A DNA stretch of 64,000 bases, taken from Fen-1245 sp963835535 (lineage in GTDB: Bacteria; Gemmatimonadota; Gemmatimonadetes; Gemmatimonadales; JACORV01). Of the stretch, positions 54,150 to 63,683 are shown in pieces (position 1 is the first letter of the stretch; the number at the start of each line of letters is the position of its first letter). The DNA lies in contig CAWIFL010000009.1 of assembly GCA_963835535.1 (NCBI GenBank), positions 1 to 64,000 of the forward strand. Direction: 5' to 3'. The notes beneath the pieces were generated by a model that ran no database searches, was not told the DNA's origin, and was given only the letters and a program-made list of their open reading frames with translations. Position numbers and translations under genes: made by a program.

Positions 54150-56458
54150 GCGCGACGCTCGCGCAGGCGACAGGGCGGCGCGTCGCAGCGCGCATCACCG
54201 TACGGGGAGCGGTACAGGGGACGGGGTTCCGTCCCTTTGTTTTCCGCCTCGCGCGCTCGCTCGGCCTGGCGGGGTCGGTGCGGAACACGCCGTTCGGCGT
54301 GCTCATCGTCGCCGAGGGGGAGGCGGAGGCGGAGGCGGCGTTCGTCAGGCGGCTGCCGCTGGAGGCTCCGCCGGCCGCCGTGCTGCGCGGCGTGGAGGTG
54401 GAGGAGATCGCGCCGGACGGCGCCGAGCGGTTCGAGATCGAGGCGAGCGACCTGGCGGGTGAGCTGGTGGTCGCGATGCTCCCGGATCTCGCGACCTGCC
54501 CCGAGTGCCGGCAGGAGCTGTTCGACCCCGACGACCGCCGGTTCAACTACCCGTTCCTCAACTGCACGGCCTGCGGGCCGCGGCTCTCGATCATCGAGGG
54601 GCTGCCGTACGACCGGCCGCTGACCGCGATGCGGCAGTTCCGGATGTGTCCGGACTGCGGCGCCGAGTACGGGGACCCGGCCGACCGCAGGTTCCACGCG
54701 CAACCCGTGGCCTGCCCGCGGTGCGGGCCGCGCCTCTGGTTCGAGGGACACGATCGGACGGCGGGGCCCTACGCGACGTATCCGCTGGAGGCGGCCCTCG
54801 CGGTGGTCCGCTCCGGACGGATCCTCGCCCTCCGGGGGATCGGCGGCTACCAGCTGATCGTGGACGCGCGGGACGACGCCGCCGTGGCGCGCCTCCGGGG
54901 CCGCAAGGGCAGGGAGTCGAAGCCGCTCGCGGTGATGTTCCCGAGCCTCGAGGCGCTGCGCCGCGTGGCGCGGGTCGGGGACGAGGAGGCGCGGCTCCTG
55001 ACCTCCGCCTCGGCGCCCATCCTCCTCCTGCCGCTGGTGGACCGCAGCGCGATCTCGGCGGAGACGGCGCCGGGACTCCGTTCGGTGGGCGCGATGCTGC
55101 CGTACTCGCCGCTCCACCATCTGCTCCTGGCCCGGCTGAACTTCCCGGTCGTCTGCACGAGCGGGAACTTCTCCGAGGAGCCGATGGCGATCACGGCCGA
55201 GGATGCCCGGGAGCGTCTCGGTCCCATCGCCGACGCCTTCCTCCACCACGACCGCCCGATCGTCCGGCACGTGGACGACTCGGTCGCGCGCGTCGTGGAC
55301 GGCGGCCTGCTGCTGCTGCGGCGCGCCCGCGGCTTCGCGCCCCTGCCGGTGGAGCTGCGCGCGCACCTCCCGACGGTGCGGGCCCTGGGCGGCCACCTCA
55401 AGAACGCGGTGGCGTGGAGCCACGGTAACCAGATCATCGCGAGCCAGCACATCGGCGACCTCGACCACCCGCTCTCGCTCGACGCGCTGCAGCGCACCGT
55501 GGCCGACTACGAGCGGCTCTACGGTCTGGCCCCGGTGGCCGTGGCGTGCGATCTCCATCCGGACTACGCGACCACCCGGCTGGCCGAAGCCAGCGGGCTG
55601 GAGGTGATCCGGGTCCAGCATCATCACGCGCACGTCGCGGCGGTGATGGCCGAGCACGATCTCGAGGGCGAGGTGCTGGGCGTCGCGTGGGACGGCACGG
55701 GCCTCGGGACCGACGGCACGATCTGGGGCGGCGAGTTCCTGCGGTCTTCGGTCGTCGGCTTCCGCCGGGTCGCGCGGTTCCGCCCCTTCTGGCTGCCCGG
55801 CGGCGAGGCGGCCGCGCGCCAGCCCTGGCGCTCGGCGCTCGGCGTGCTGCACGAGATCCACGGCGAAGGGCTGTGGGACCTCGACGTGCCGCCGGTGGAG
55901 CATGCCCGGTCGCGGCGGTCCATCCTCGAGGCCCTGTTCAAGCCGGGCGGCTGCTCGGCACGCACGTCGAGCGCGGGCCGGCTGTACGACGCCGTCTCCT
56001 CCCTGCTCGGACTCCGCCAGGAGTCGAGCTACGAGGCACAGGCCGCGATGCAGCTCGAGCAGATGGCGGAGCCCGGGGCGTCCGCCGGCTATCCCTTCCG
56101 GCTGCTCGAGCCGGCGGGCGCCGGGGATGACGCTCCGCTCGAAGTGGATTGGCGCCCGGCCGTCGTGGGGCTCCTCGCGGACCTCCGCAGCGGCGCGACA
56201 CCCTCCGCCGCCGCCGGCCGGTTCCACCTCACGCTCGCCCAGATGATCGGAGCCGTGGCCGAGTGGCACGGCCTCCCTCGCGTGGTGCTGTCGGGCGGCT
56301 GCTTCCAGAACGCCGCGCTCGTGACGCTGGCCGCGCGGGATCTCCGGACGCGGGGCTTCCAGGTCGTCACGGCGAGCCGCATCCCACCGAACGACGGCGG
56401 GTTGGCGGTGGGGCAGGCCCTCGTGGCCGCCCACACCCTGCTCGAGCGGAGGGGCTAG
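54146..56458 (+). CDS. hypF: Carbamoyltransferase HypF
   Basis: This 770-residue HypF makes the cyanide ligand of the NiFe site from carbamoyl phosphate. It has an N-terminal acylphosphatase domain (V-Q-G-T-G-F-R-P), two zinc fingers (C-P-E-C...C-T-A-C and C-P-D-C...C-P-R-C), a YrdC-like domain and a Kae1/TobZ-like domain (H-H-H-A-H, D-G-T-G-L-G). The GTG at 54146 overlaps hypB. Full length. Confidence 0.96.
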   Translation: MSATLAQATGRRVAARITVRGAVQGTGFRPFVFRLARSLGLAGSVRNTPFGVLIVAEGEAEAEAAFVRRLPLEAPPAAVLRGVEVEEIAPDGAERFEIEASDLAGELVVAMLPDLATCPECRQELFDPDDRRFNYPFLNCTACGPRLSIIEGLPYDRPLTAMRQFRMCPDCGAEYGDPADRRFHAQPVACPRCGPRLWFEGHDRTAGPYATYPLEAALAVVRSGRILALRGIGGYQLIVDARDDAAVARLRGRKGRESKPLAVMFPSLEALRRVARVGDEEARLLTSASAPILLLPLVDRSAISAETAPGLRSVGAMLPYSPLHHLLLARLNFPVVCTSGNFSEEPMAITAEDARERLGPIADAFLHHDRPIVRHVDDSVARVVDGGLLLLRRARGFAPLPVELRAHLPTVRALGGHLKNAVAWSHGNQIIASQHIGDLDHPLSLDALQRTVADYERLYGLAPVAVACDLHPDYATTRLAEASGLEVIRVQHHHAHVAAVMAEHDLEGEVLGVAWDGTGLGTDGTIWGGEFLRSSVVGFRRVARFRPFWLPGGEAAARQPWRSALGVLHEIHGEGLWDLDVPPVEHARSRRSILEALFKPGGCSARTSSAGRLYDAVSSLLGLRQESSYEAQAAMQLEQMAEPGASAGYPFRLLEPAGAGDDAPLEVDWRPAVVGLLADLRSGATPSAAAGRFHLTLAQMIGAVAEWHGLPRVVLSGGCFQNAALVTLAARDLRTRGFQVVTASRIPPNDGGLAVGQALVAAHTLLERRG

Positions 56459-56461
56459 CCC

Positions 56462-56740
56462 ATGTGCCTCGGCGTGCCCGGCGAGATCCGCGACCGCCAT
56501 GTCGGCCCCGGCGGCCTGCGGTACGGCACGGTCCGGTTCGGCGCGGCGGACCGGGAGGTCTGCCTCGAGTACGTTCCGGAGGCCGTCGTCGGCGACTTCG
56601 TGATCGTGCACGTGGGGCTCGCGCTCACCGTGCTGAGCCGCGAGGACGCCGAGGAGACGTTCGGCTATCTGGAGGAGATGGAGGCGCTGTCGGAGTTCGG
56701 CCGCGAAGGCGACGCGCTCGATCGCGGAGAAATGCCGTGA
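56462..56740 (+). CDS. hypC: Hydrogenase assembly chaperone HypC
   Basis: This 92-residue HypC begins M-C-L-G-V-P-G; Cys2 carries the Fe(CN)2CO group between HypD and the large subunit. It follows hypF by 3 bp and overlaps hypD by 4 bp. Confidence 0.95.
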   Translation: MCLGVPGEIRDRHVGPGGLRYGTVRFGAADREVCLEYVPEAVVGDFVIVHVGLALTVLSREDAEETFGYLEEMEALSEFGREGDALDRGEMP

Positions 56741-57852
56741 AGTACCTGGACGAGTACCGCGACGGGGCCGCCGCGCAGCGCTACGCGGCGACGCTGCGCG
56801 CGATCGTCACGCGCCCATGGACGCTGATGGAGGTCTGCGGCGGCCAGACGCACTCCATCGTGCGGTACGGGATCGACGAGATGCTGCCGCCGGGCATCAC
56901 GCTGATCCACGGGCCCGGGTGCCCGGTGTGCGTGACGCCGGTCGGTACCCTGGACCGCGCCTTCCGCATCGCGCGGCAGCCGGGGGTCGTCTTCACCTCG
57001 TTCGGCGACATGCTCCGCGTGCCCGGTACCAGCGACGACCTGATGCACGTGCGCGCCGACGGCGGCGACGTCCGCATCGTCTACTCGCCCCTCGACGCGG
57101 TCGCGATCGCGGCAAAGGAGCCGGAGCGGCAGGTCGTGTTCCTCGCCGTCGGCTTCGAGACGACGGCGCCCGCGAACGCGATGGCCGTGCTGCTGGCGGC
57201 GAAGAAGCGCCTCACGAACTTCACCGTCCTCCTCGCGCAGGTGCGTGTGCCGCCGGCGCTCGAGACCATTCTCGAGTCGCCCGACTGCCGCGTGCAGGGC
57301 TTCCTCGCCGCGGGCCACGTCTGCACGGTGATGGGGACCGCGGAGTACGGGCCCCTGTGCGAGCGGTACCACGTGCCGGTCGTCGTCACCGGCTTCGAGC
57401 CGCTGGATCTGCTCGAGGGGATCGCGATGGCGGTGCGCCAGCTCGAGGAAGGCCGCAGCCAGGTCGAGATCCAGTACCGCCGCTCGGTACGGCCCGAAGG
57501 CAACACGCACGCCCGCGCGGCGATCGCCGAGGTGTTCGAGATCGCCGACCGCGACTGGCGCGGCCTCGGCCGGATCCCGCGCAGCGGGTTCGCCCTGCGC
57601 GCCAAGTACGCCGCGTTCGACGCCGAGCGGCGGTTCCCGGACTCGGAGCCGCCGGCCCCGGAGGACCCGGACTGTCAGGCGGGGCTGGTGCTGCAGGGGC
57701 GCCTCCGGCCGCAGGAGTGCCCCGCGTTCGGCGGGCGCTGCACGCCCGATCATCCGCTGGGCGCGCCGATGGTCTCCTCGGAGGGGGCGTGCGCGGCGTA
57801 CCATCTGTACCGCCGTCGCGCGGCCGCGGTCGTGGCGGCCGGAGCGGTGTGA
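56737..57852 (+). CDS. hypD: Hydrogenase maturation factor HypD
   Basis: This 371-residue Fe-S scaffold has M-E-V-C-G-G-Q-T-H-S, G-P-G-C-P-V-C-V-T-P and a C-terminal cluster site in C-P-A-F-G-G-R-C. It builds the Fe(CN)2CO unit. The GTG at 56737 overlaps hypC and its stop meets the hypE ATG. Confidence 0.96.
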   Translation: MKYLDEYRDGAAAQRYAATLRAIVTRPWTLMEVCGGQTHSIVRYGIDEMLPPGITLIHGPGCPVCVTPVGTLDRAFRIARQPGVVFTSFGDMLRVPGTSDDLMHVRADGGDVRIVYSPLDAVAIAAKEPERQVVFLAVGFETTAPANAMAVLLAAKKRLTNFTVLLAQVRVPPALETILESPDCRVQGFLAAGHVCTVMGTAEYGPLCERYHVPVVVTGFEPLDLLEGIAMAVRQLEEGRSQVEIQYRRSVRPEGNTHARAAIAEVFEIADRDWRGLGRIPRSGFALRAKYAAFDAERRFPDSEPPAPEDPDCQAGLVLQGRLRPQECPAFGGRCTPDHPLGAPMVSSEGACAAYHLYRRRAAAVVAAGAV

Positions 57853-58895
57853 TGGGCGAGATCACCTGCCCGGTGCCGCTCGGCAACGGCCGGCGGATCC
57901 TCCTCGCCCACGGCGGCGGCGGCCGCCTCACGCGGGACCTGGTCGAGAACGTCTTTGTCCCGGCGTTCCGGAACGACGCCCTGGCGGTGCTGCACGACAG
58001 CGCGGTGCTCGAGCGGCCCTCGGGCGCGCTGGCGTTCACCACGGACAGCTTCGTCGTGCACCCGCTCTTCTTCCCGGGCGGCGACGTCGGCAGGCTCGCG
58101 GTGAACGGGACCGTGAACGACCTGGCGATGAGCGGCGCGCGCCCGCTCTACCTCAGCCTCGGGTTCATCCTCGAGGAGGGGCTGGCGGTGGACGACCTGA
58201 CGCGGGTCGTCGCGTCCATCCAGGAGGCCGCACGCGAGGCGTCGGTGGCCGTCGTGGCCGGAGACACGAAGGTGGTGGAGCGGGGCAAGGGGGACGGCCT
58301 TTTCATCACCAGCTCGGGCGTCGGCGTCGTGGTGGCGAAGCGGCCCGTCACGCCGAGCGAGGTGCGGCCGGGCGACGCGGTCCTCGTGAGCGGCACGGTC
58401 GGCCAGCACGGGGTCGCCGTGATGGCGGTGCGCGACGGCCTCGCGTTCGCCGCGCCGATCCTGAGCGACTGCGCGAGCGTCGCGGACGCTGCGCTCGCGC
58501 TGCTCGCCTCGGGGCTCGACGTGCACTGCATGCGCGACCCTACGCGCGGCGGCGTCGCCACGGTCCTGAACGAGATCGCTTCCCAGGCGCGGTGCGAGAT
58601 CGCGGTGCACGAGAGCGCCATCCCGGTGAGCGAGGACGTGGCCGGCGCGTGCGAGGTGCTGGGCCTCGACCCGCTGTACGTCGCCTGCGAGGGGCGCTTC
58701 CTCGCCTTCGTCGCGGCTGCGGACGCGGACCGCGCCCTCGAGGTGCTCCGCGCGCGTCCGGAGACCGCCCAGGCATGCCGCATCGGCACCGTGCGTCAGG
58801 GCGGCACGCCGGGACTGGTCGTGCTGAGGACGAAGGGGGGCGGGGACCGGGTCCTCGATCTGCTGTCGGGGGAGCAGCTGCCGCGAATTTGTTAG
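57852..58895 (+). CDS. hypE: Hydrogenase maturation protein HypE
   Basis: This 347-residue PurM-like protein dehydrates a C-terminal thiocarbamate to thiocyanate. Its last residues P-R-I-C carry the required terminal Cys; the N-terminal G-G-G-G motif and G-D-T-K-V-V bind ATP. It is the last gene of the hydrogenase operon. A long hairpin follows. Confidence 0.96.
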   Translation: MGEITCPVPLGNGRRILLAHGGGGRLTRDLVENVFVPAFRNDALAVLHDSAVLERPSGALAFTTDSFVVHPLFFPGGDVGRLAVNGTVNDLAMSGARPLYLSLGFILEEGLAVDDLTRVVASIQEAAREASVAVVAGDTKVVERGKGDGLFITSSGVGVVVAKRPVTPSEVRPGDAVLVSGTVGQHGVAVMAVRDGLAFAAPILSDCASVADAALALLASGLDVHCMRDPTRGGVATVLNEIASQARCEIAVHESAIPVSEDVAGACEVLGLDPLYVACEGRFLAFVAAADADRALEVLRARPETAQACRIGTVRQGGTPGLVVLRTKGGGDRVLDLLSGEQLPRIC

Positions 58896-58897
58896 GC

Positions 58898-58981
58898 AGG
58901 GTGTAGGGTTTCGGGTGTAGGGTGTAGCGGACTCGTCCGGCGCTGCTTACTACCCCCTACACCCTACCCCCTACACCCTTT
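58898..58981. repeat. Low-complexity inverted repeat of GGGTGTAG units
   Basis: GGGTGTAG-type units (58898-58927) are followed by complementary CTACACCC/CTACCCCC units (about 58949-58981), forming a long hairpin with a GC-rich loop. It fills the gap between hypE and the ABC exporter and may end the hydrogenase transcript. Confidence 0.6.
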
Positions 58982-59016
58982 CCTTTGGCATCCCATCCCG
59001 TCATCATCCACGACCC

Positions 59017-59964
59017 ATGACGCACGCAGCCCCCCCGGCCGCCATCCGGTGCCGCGCCCTCGTGAAGCGCTACAAGGACGTGACCGCCGTCGCAGGCCTC
59101 GATCTCGAGGTGCGCGCCGGGGAGTGCTTCGGCCTGCTCGGGCCGAACGGCGCCGGGAAGACCACCACGGTCGAGATGCTCGAGGGGCTGCTCACGCACG
59201 ACGAGGGCGACATCGAGATCCTCGGCCTGCGGTGGGACGGCCATGAGCACGAGCTGCGGGAGCGGCTCGGCGTCGCGCTCCAGGAGACGAAGCTCGCCGA
59301 CCGGCTCACGGTGGCCGAGGTGATCGCCCTCTTCCGCAGCTTCTACCGGCGCGGGCGCACGGTGGAGGAAGTGCTCGACGTCGTGGAGCTGGGTGAGAAG
59401 CGGGACGCCTGGGTCGAGAAGCTCTCCGGCGGGCAGCGGCAGCGCCTCGCGATCGCGTGCGCGCTGGTGGGGGCGCCGGACCTGCTCTTCCTCGACGAGC
59501 CGACGACGGGGCTCGATCCGCAGTCGCGCCGGCAACTGTGGGAGATCGTGGCCTCGTTCAAGCGCGGGGGCGGGACGGTGGTCCTGACTACGCATTATAT
59601 GGAAGAGGCGGAGCGGCTGTGCGACCGGGTCGCGGTGATGGACCACGGCAAGGTCATCGCCCTCGGGTCGCCGCGCGAGCTGATCGCCTCGCTGGGCGCC
59701 GACCACATCGTCGAGTTCTCCCTCGGCGACGGAGGGGCCGAGCCGCTGCCGGAGGCCGCGCTCGCCGCGCTGCCCGGCGTCAAGGCGGCGCGTCGGGACG
59801 GGCCGCGCTTCAGCCTGACCGTCACGGAAGCGCACCGCGCCGTGCCCGCCCTGATGCTCGAGCTGGAGCGGCGCGGGGTGGAGATGACGGAGCTGGTCAC
59901 GCACCACGCCACGCTGGAGGACCTGTTCCTGAGTCTGACCGGCCGGCACCTGCGCGATGCGTAA
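59017..59964 (+). CDS. ABC exporter ATP-binding protein
   Basis: This 315-residue ATPase has Walker A G-P-N-G-A-G-K-T-T near residue 43, L-S-G-G-Q-R-Q-R, and L-F-L-D-E-P-T-T-G-L-D. It is of the multidrug/antibiotic CcmA or DRI type, with a C-terminal extension (about 225-315). Its stop overlaps the start of the permease by 8 bp. Confidence 0.9.
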   Translation: MTHAAPPAAIRCRALVKRYKDVTAVAGLDLEVRAGECFGLLGPNGAGKTTTVEMLEGLLTHDEGDIEILGLRWDGHEHELRERLGVALQETKLADRLTVAEVIALFRSFYRRGRTVEEVLDVVELGEKRDAWVEKLSGGQRQRLAIACALVGAPDLLFLDEPTTGLDPQSRRQLWEIVASFKRGGGTVVLTTHYMEEAERLCDRVAVMDHGKVIALGSPRELIASLGADHIVEFSLGDGGAEPLPEAALAALPGVKAARRDGPRFSLTVTEAHRAVPALMLELERRGVEMTELVTHHATLEDLFLSLTGRHLRDA

Positions 59965-60991
59965 CCACCACCCATTCGTGCAGCTGACGCTCGCGCGGTT
60001 CCGAGAACAGCTCCGGCAGCCGGAGGTGCTCTTCTGGGTCTTCGGGTTCCCGCTGCTGCTCGCCGTGGCCCTCGGCCTGGCGTTCCGCAACCGGCCGGCC
60101 GACGTGATCCGCGTCGGCGTGGAGGCAGGTGCGCAGGCGGACTCCGTGGCGGCGCTCCTGGCGCAGGCGCGCGGGCTCCGGCCGGTGGTGCTCTCACCGG
60201 CTGATGCCGCGGACCAGCTGCGGAAGGGGCGGGTCGCCATCGTGGTCGTCCCCGGCGACACGCTCGTGTACCGCTACGATTCCACGCGGACCGAGAGCCG
60301 GATGGCGCGGCTCGCGACCGACGACGCGCTGCAGCGCGCCCTCGGCCGGCGCGACGCGCGTCCCGTGGCCGAGCAGAAGGTGATGGAGAGGGGCTCGCGC
60401 TACATCGATTTCCTCATCCCCGGGCTGCTGGGACTCAACCTGATGGGCACGGGGATGTGGGGGTTGGGCTACGCCGTGGTGGACGCGCGGAAGAGGAAGC
60501 TGATGAAGCGGCTGCTCGCGTCGCCGATGCGGAAGAGCCACTACCTCCTCTCGTTCATCGCGGCGCGCCTGACGATGCTCGGCCCCGAGGTGGTGCTGCT
60601 GATCGGCTTCGGGATGCTGGCCTTCGGCGTCCCGATGCGGGGCTCGGTGGGGACCTTCCTCCTGCTGGCCCTGATCGGCGCGATGTGCTTCGCCGGCATC
60701 GGCCTCCTGACGGCCAGCCGCGCGCGGACCACCGAGACCGCCAACGGGCTGATGAACCTCATCATGATGCCGATGTGGATCCTGTCGGGGGTCTTCTTTT
60801 CCTCGGCGAACTTCCCGGCCGCGATGCAGCCGGTCATCAAGGCGCTGCCGCTCACGGCCCTGAACGACGCGCTGCGGGCGGTGATGCTCGACGGCGCCTC
60901 GCTCGCCTCGGTGGCCGGCCCGGCCGCCATCTGCGTCGCGTGGGGCGTGGTCTCGTTCGTGATCGCCCTCAGGATCTTCCGTTGGCTGTAG
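59957..60991 (+). CDS. ABC-2 type permease
   Basis: This 344-residue protein has a helix at about 25-45, a large extracytoplasmic part (about 46-140) and five more helices in the C-terminal half, the ABC-2/YhgE layout. With the ATPase it forms an exporter of unknown substrate. A perfect 9-bp hairpin follows the stop. Confidence 0.85.
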   Translation: MRNHHPFVQLTLARFREQLRQPEVLFWVFGFPLLLAVALGLAFRNRPADVIRVGVEAGAQADSVAALLAQARGLRPVVLSPADAADQLRKGRVAIVVVPGDTLVYRYDSTRTESRMARLATDDALQRALGRRDARPVAEQKVMERGSRYIDFLIPGLLGLNLMGTGMWGLGYAVVDARKRKLMKRLLASPMRKSHYLLSFIAARLTMLGPEVVLLIGFGMLAFGVPMRGSVGTFLLLALIGAMCFAGIGLLTASRARTTETANGLMNLIMMPMWILSGVFFSSANFPAAMQPVIKALPLTALNDALRAVMLDGASLASVAGPAAICVAWGVVSFVIALRIFRWL

Positions 60992-60995
60992 CGTC

Positions 60996-61017
60996 GCGCG
61001 CCCGCCTCCGGGCGCGC
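60996..61017 (+). terminator. GC-rich hairpin, likely terminator
   Basis: GCGCGCCCG (60996-61004) and CGGGCGCGC (61009-61017) form a perfect 9-bp stem with a 4-base loop 5 bp after the permease stop. The tail is not T-rich. Confidence 0.5.
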
Positions 61018-61051
61018 ATATTCCCGTTGGACCGCTGACCGGAGACGCTCG

Positions 61052-62638
61052 TTGCTCTACGCGACACTGATGCTGGCGGCCGCAGCCCTGCAGGCCCCGG
61101 GCCCGCGGCAGCACCCCGCTCCCGCCCCCGCCCCCCCGCCGACCCTCGTCGTCCACATCACGCTGGATCAGTTCCGCGCCGACTACCTGGACCGGTGGCG
61201 GTCGCAGCTCACCGGCGGGCTGGCCCGCCTGCTGCGCCAGGGAGCGGTGTTCACCAGCGCCTACCAGGACCACGCGATGACGGAGACGGCGCCGGGCCAT
61301 GCGACGGTGCTCTCCGGGCGGAACCCGCACTCCACCGGCATCGTCCGTAACGACGAGGGCGTGCCCGACACCACGGCGACCGGACGGCTGGTGGGGGTGA
61401 CGGGACCGGGGGCGTCGCCCTGGCGCTTCCGCGGCACGGAGCTGTTCGACTGGATCCAGGCCCGCTATCCGGATGCGCGGGCCCTCTCGGTGAGCCGGAA
61501 GGATCGCGGCGCCATCCTCCCCGTCGGGAAGGCGCGCCAGCAGGTCTACTGGTACGTCTTCGGCCGCTTCACCACGAGCCGGTACTACGCGGACTCGCTC
61601 CCCGACTGGGTCAAGGCGTTCAACGTGGCGATGATCCCCGCCCGCGCCCCGGGGCGCCGCTGGAACCTGCTCCTCAAGCCGTCCGCCTACCAGGAGCCGG
61701 ACAGCGAGCCGTACGAGAACCGCGGCAGGGGCGTCACCTTCCCGCACGACCTGCCGCCGGATTCGTTCCAGGCGTCCATCATGGTGATGGGCACGCCGTT
61801 CATGGATTCCCTCACGCTCGCCTTCGCCCTCGACGGCGTGAACCAACTCCAGCTCGGCAAGGGCCCGTCGCCCGACCTCCTGGCCGTCAGCCTCTCGACG
61901 ACGGATGCCATCGGCCACGCCTTCGGCCCGAACTCGCGGGAGATCCACGACCAGGTCCTGCGCCTCGACCGCTACCTCGGGCAGTTCCTGGATTCGCTCG
62001 ATCGGCTGCGGGACAACCGGCGCATCGTCGTCTCGCTCACCTCCGATCACGGCGTGACGTCGTACGTGCAATGGTCCAGGGCCCATGGCGATCCCGCGGC
62101 GTTGGAGGTGCGCGCCGACACGCTGATCAGCGCCGTCGAAGCGGCGCTGGAGGCGCGGGCGGGGAGCGGTCGGTGGATCCGCTTCTTCGACCTCGGCATG
62201 CTGGTGATGGACCGCGCCGGCCTGCAGGCGAAGGGCGTCAACGTGGATTCGGTCGTGGCGAACGTCCGGACGCGGATGCACGCCCTGCCCGGCGTGTGGC
62301 GGGTGGACACGCCGCGCGAGCTGGCCTCCGCCGACACGGCACGGGACCCCATCGCGCGGCGCTGGCTCAACGCCATCCCCTCCGACCTCGGCGTCGAGCT
62401 GTGCGTGACGTTGAAGCCGCACGACGTATGGGGACCGACCACGAGCGCCGAGCACGGCCAGCCGTCGGAGGACGACGCGCACGTGGCGCTGATCATCGCG
62501 GGCGCGGGCGTGCGGCCCGGGCGGTACTCGAGGCGGGTGCAAGTGGCGGATATTGCGCCGACGCTGGCGCGGTTGCTGGGAGTGCCGCCGCTCGAGACGC
62601 TCGACGGGCGGGTGCTCTCCGAGGCGCTCCGCAGGTGA
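61052..62638 (+). CDS. Secreted PafA-like alkaline phosphatase family protein
   Basis: This 528-residue exported hydrolase of the alkaline-phosphatase superfamily has a signal segment (about 1-14) and the Thr nucleophile in M-T-E-T-A-P-G-H-A-T. Metal ligands are D in T-L-D-Q-F-R-A-D, S-D-H-G-V-T and the His in A-E-H-G-Q. PafA-type enzymes release phosphate from monoesters. The TTG start at 61052 is supported by GGAG 8 bases upstream, after a hairpin. Confidence 0.85.
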   Translation: MLYATLMLAAAALQAPGPRQHPAPAPAPPPTLVVHITLDQFRADYLDRWRSQLTGGLARLLRQGAVFTSAYQDHAMTETAPGHATVLSGRNPHSTGIVRNDEGVPDTTATGRLVGVTGPGASPWRFRGTELFDWIQARYPDARALSVSRKDRGAILPVGKARQQVYWYVFGRFTTSRYYADSLPDWVKAFNVAMIPARAPGRRWNLLLKPSAYQEPDSEPYENRGRGVTFPHDLPPDSFQASIMVMGTPFMDSLTLAFALDGVNQLQLGKGPSPDLLAVSLSTTDAIGHAFGPNSREIHDQVLRLDRYLGQFLDSLDRLRDNRRIVVSLTSDHGVTSYVQWSRAHGDPAALEVRADTLISAVEAALEARAGSGRWIRFFDLGMLVMDRAGLQAKGVNVDSVVANVRTRMHALPGVWRVDTPRELASADTARDPIARRWLNAIPSDLGVELCVTLKPHDVWGPTTSAEHGQPSEDDAHVALIIAGAGVRPGRYSRRVQVADIAPTLARLLGVPPLETLDGRVLSEALRR

Positions 62639-62657
62639 TGGAGCGGGAGGCGATGCC

Positions 62658-63638
62658 GTGAACGCCGTCGTCATCACCAAGCCCGGCGGGCCGGAGGTGC
62701 TCCAGCTCCAGGACGTGCCGGCGCCCGAGCCGGCGCCCGGGGAGATCCTGGTGCGCGTGCGGGCCGCGGGGGTCAACCGCGCCGACCTGCTCCAGCGCAT
62801 GGGCCAGTATCCCGCGCCGTTCGGCGCGCCGGCGAACATCCCCGGGCTCGAGTACGCGGGCGAAGTGGCGGCGCTCGGCATGGGCGCCCGGGCGTGGAAG
62901 GTGGGCGACCGGGTGATGGGGCTCGTCCCGGGAGGCGCCTGCGCCGAGCTCGTCACCACCCACGAGGCGGTGGCCATGCGCATGCCGCCCGCGTGGTCGT
63001 TCGAGCAGGCGGCCGCCGTGCCCGAGGTGTTCATCACCGCCTACGACGCGCTCCTGCGCCAGATGCTCCTCAGGGCGGGCGAGCGTGTCCTGATCCACGC
63101 GGTCGGAAGCGGGGTCGGCACGGCCGCGCTCCAGCTCGCCACCTCGATCCACGCCCGGACCTTCGGCACCTCGCGCACGGCCGCGAAGCTCGAGCGGGCC
63201 CGCCAGCTGGGACTGGAGGTCGCCATCGACACCTCCCGCGAGGATTTCGTCGAGGTCGTCCAGGAGAAGACCGACGGCACGGGCGTGGACGTCGTGCTCG
63301 ACCTGGTCGGCGGGCCCGTGCTGGCGGGGAACATCCAGGTCCTGGCGCGCGCCGGGAGGATGATCATCGTGGGGCTCACGGGCGGCCGCAGCGCACCGAT
63401 CGACCTCGGCGCCGTGCTCAGCAAGCGGCTGACGATCGTCGGCACCGTCCTGCGCGCGCGGACGCTGGACGAGAAGATCGCCGTGACGACCGCCTTCGTG
63501 CAGGACATCCTGCCGCTCCTGGAGGCGGGCATGGTGCAGCCCATCCTGGATCGCACGTACGCCCTGTCCGAGGTGGCCGACGCGCACCGGCGGCTGGAAG
63601 ACAACGCCACGTTCGGGAAGCTGGTGCTTACGGTGTGA
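62658..63638 (+). CDS. NAD(P)H:quinone oxidoreductase-like MDR protein
   Basis: This 326-residue medium-chain reductase has N-R-A-D-L-L-Q-R near residue 40, the nucleotide fold G-S-G-V-G-T-A-A near residue 152 and no catalytic zinc cysteines. This is typical of TP53I3/QOR-type quinone oxidoreductases. The GTG at 62658 follows GGGAGG by 7 bases. Substrate unknown. Confidence 0.88.
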   Translation: MNAVVITKPGGPEVLQLQDVPAPEPAPGEILVRVRAAGVNRADLLQRMGQYPAPFGAPANIPGLEYAGEVAALGMGARAWKVGDRVMGLVPGGACAELVTTHEAVAMRMPPAWSFEQAAAVPEVFITAYDALLRQMLLRAGERVLIHAVGSGVGTAALQLATSIHARTFGTSRTAAKLERARQLGLEVAIDTSREDFVEVVQEKTDGTGVDVVLDLVGGPVLAGNIQVLARAGRMIIVGLTGGRSAPIDLGAVLSKRLTIVGTVLRARTLDEKIAVTTAFVQDILPLLEAGMVQPILDRTYALSEVADAHRRLEDNATFGKLVLTV

Positions 63639-63683
63639 GGCCGCGGCGGTAGGTTATAGATCGCAGGAGGCAGGAGGGGGATC

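Noticed and set aside
58887..58897. GTTAGGC at the hypE stop resembling an attC core
   Set aside because: No paired core, no arms and no repeat body are nearby. It is a chance match formed by the stop codon.
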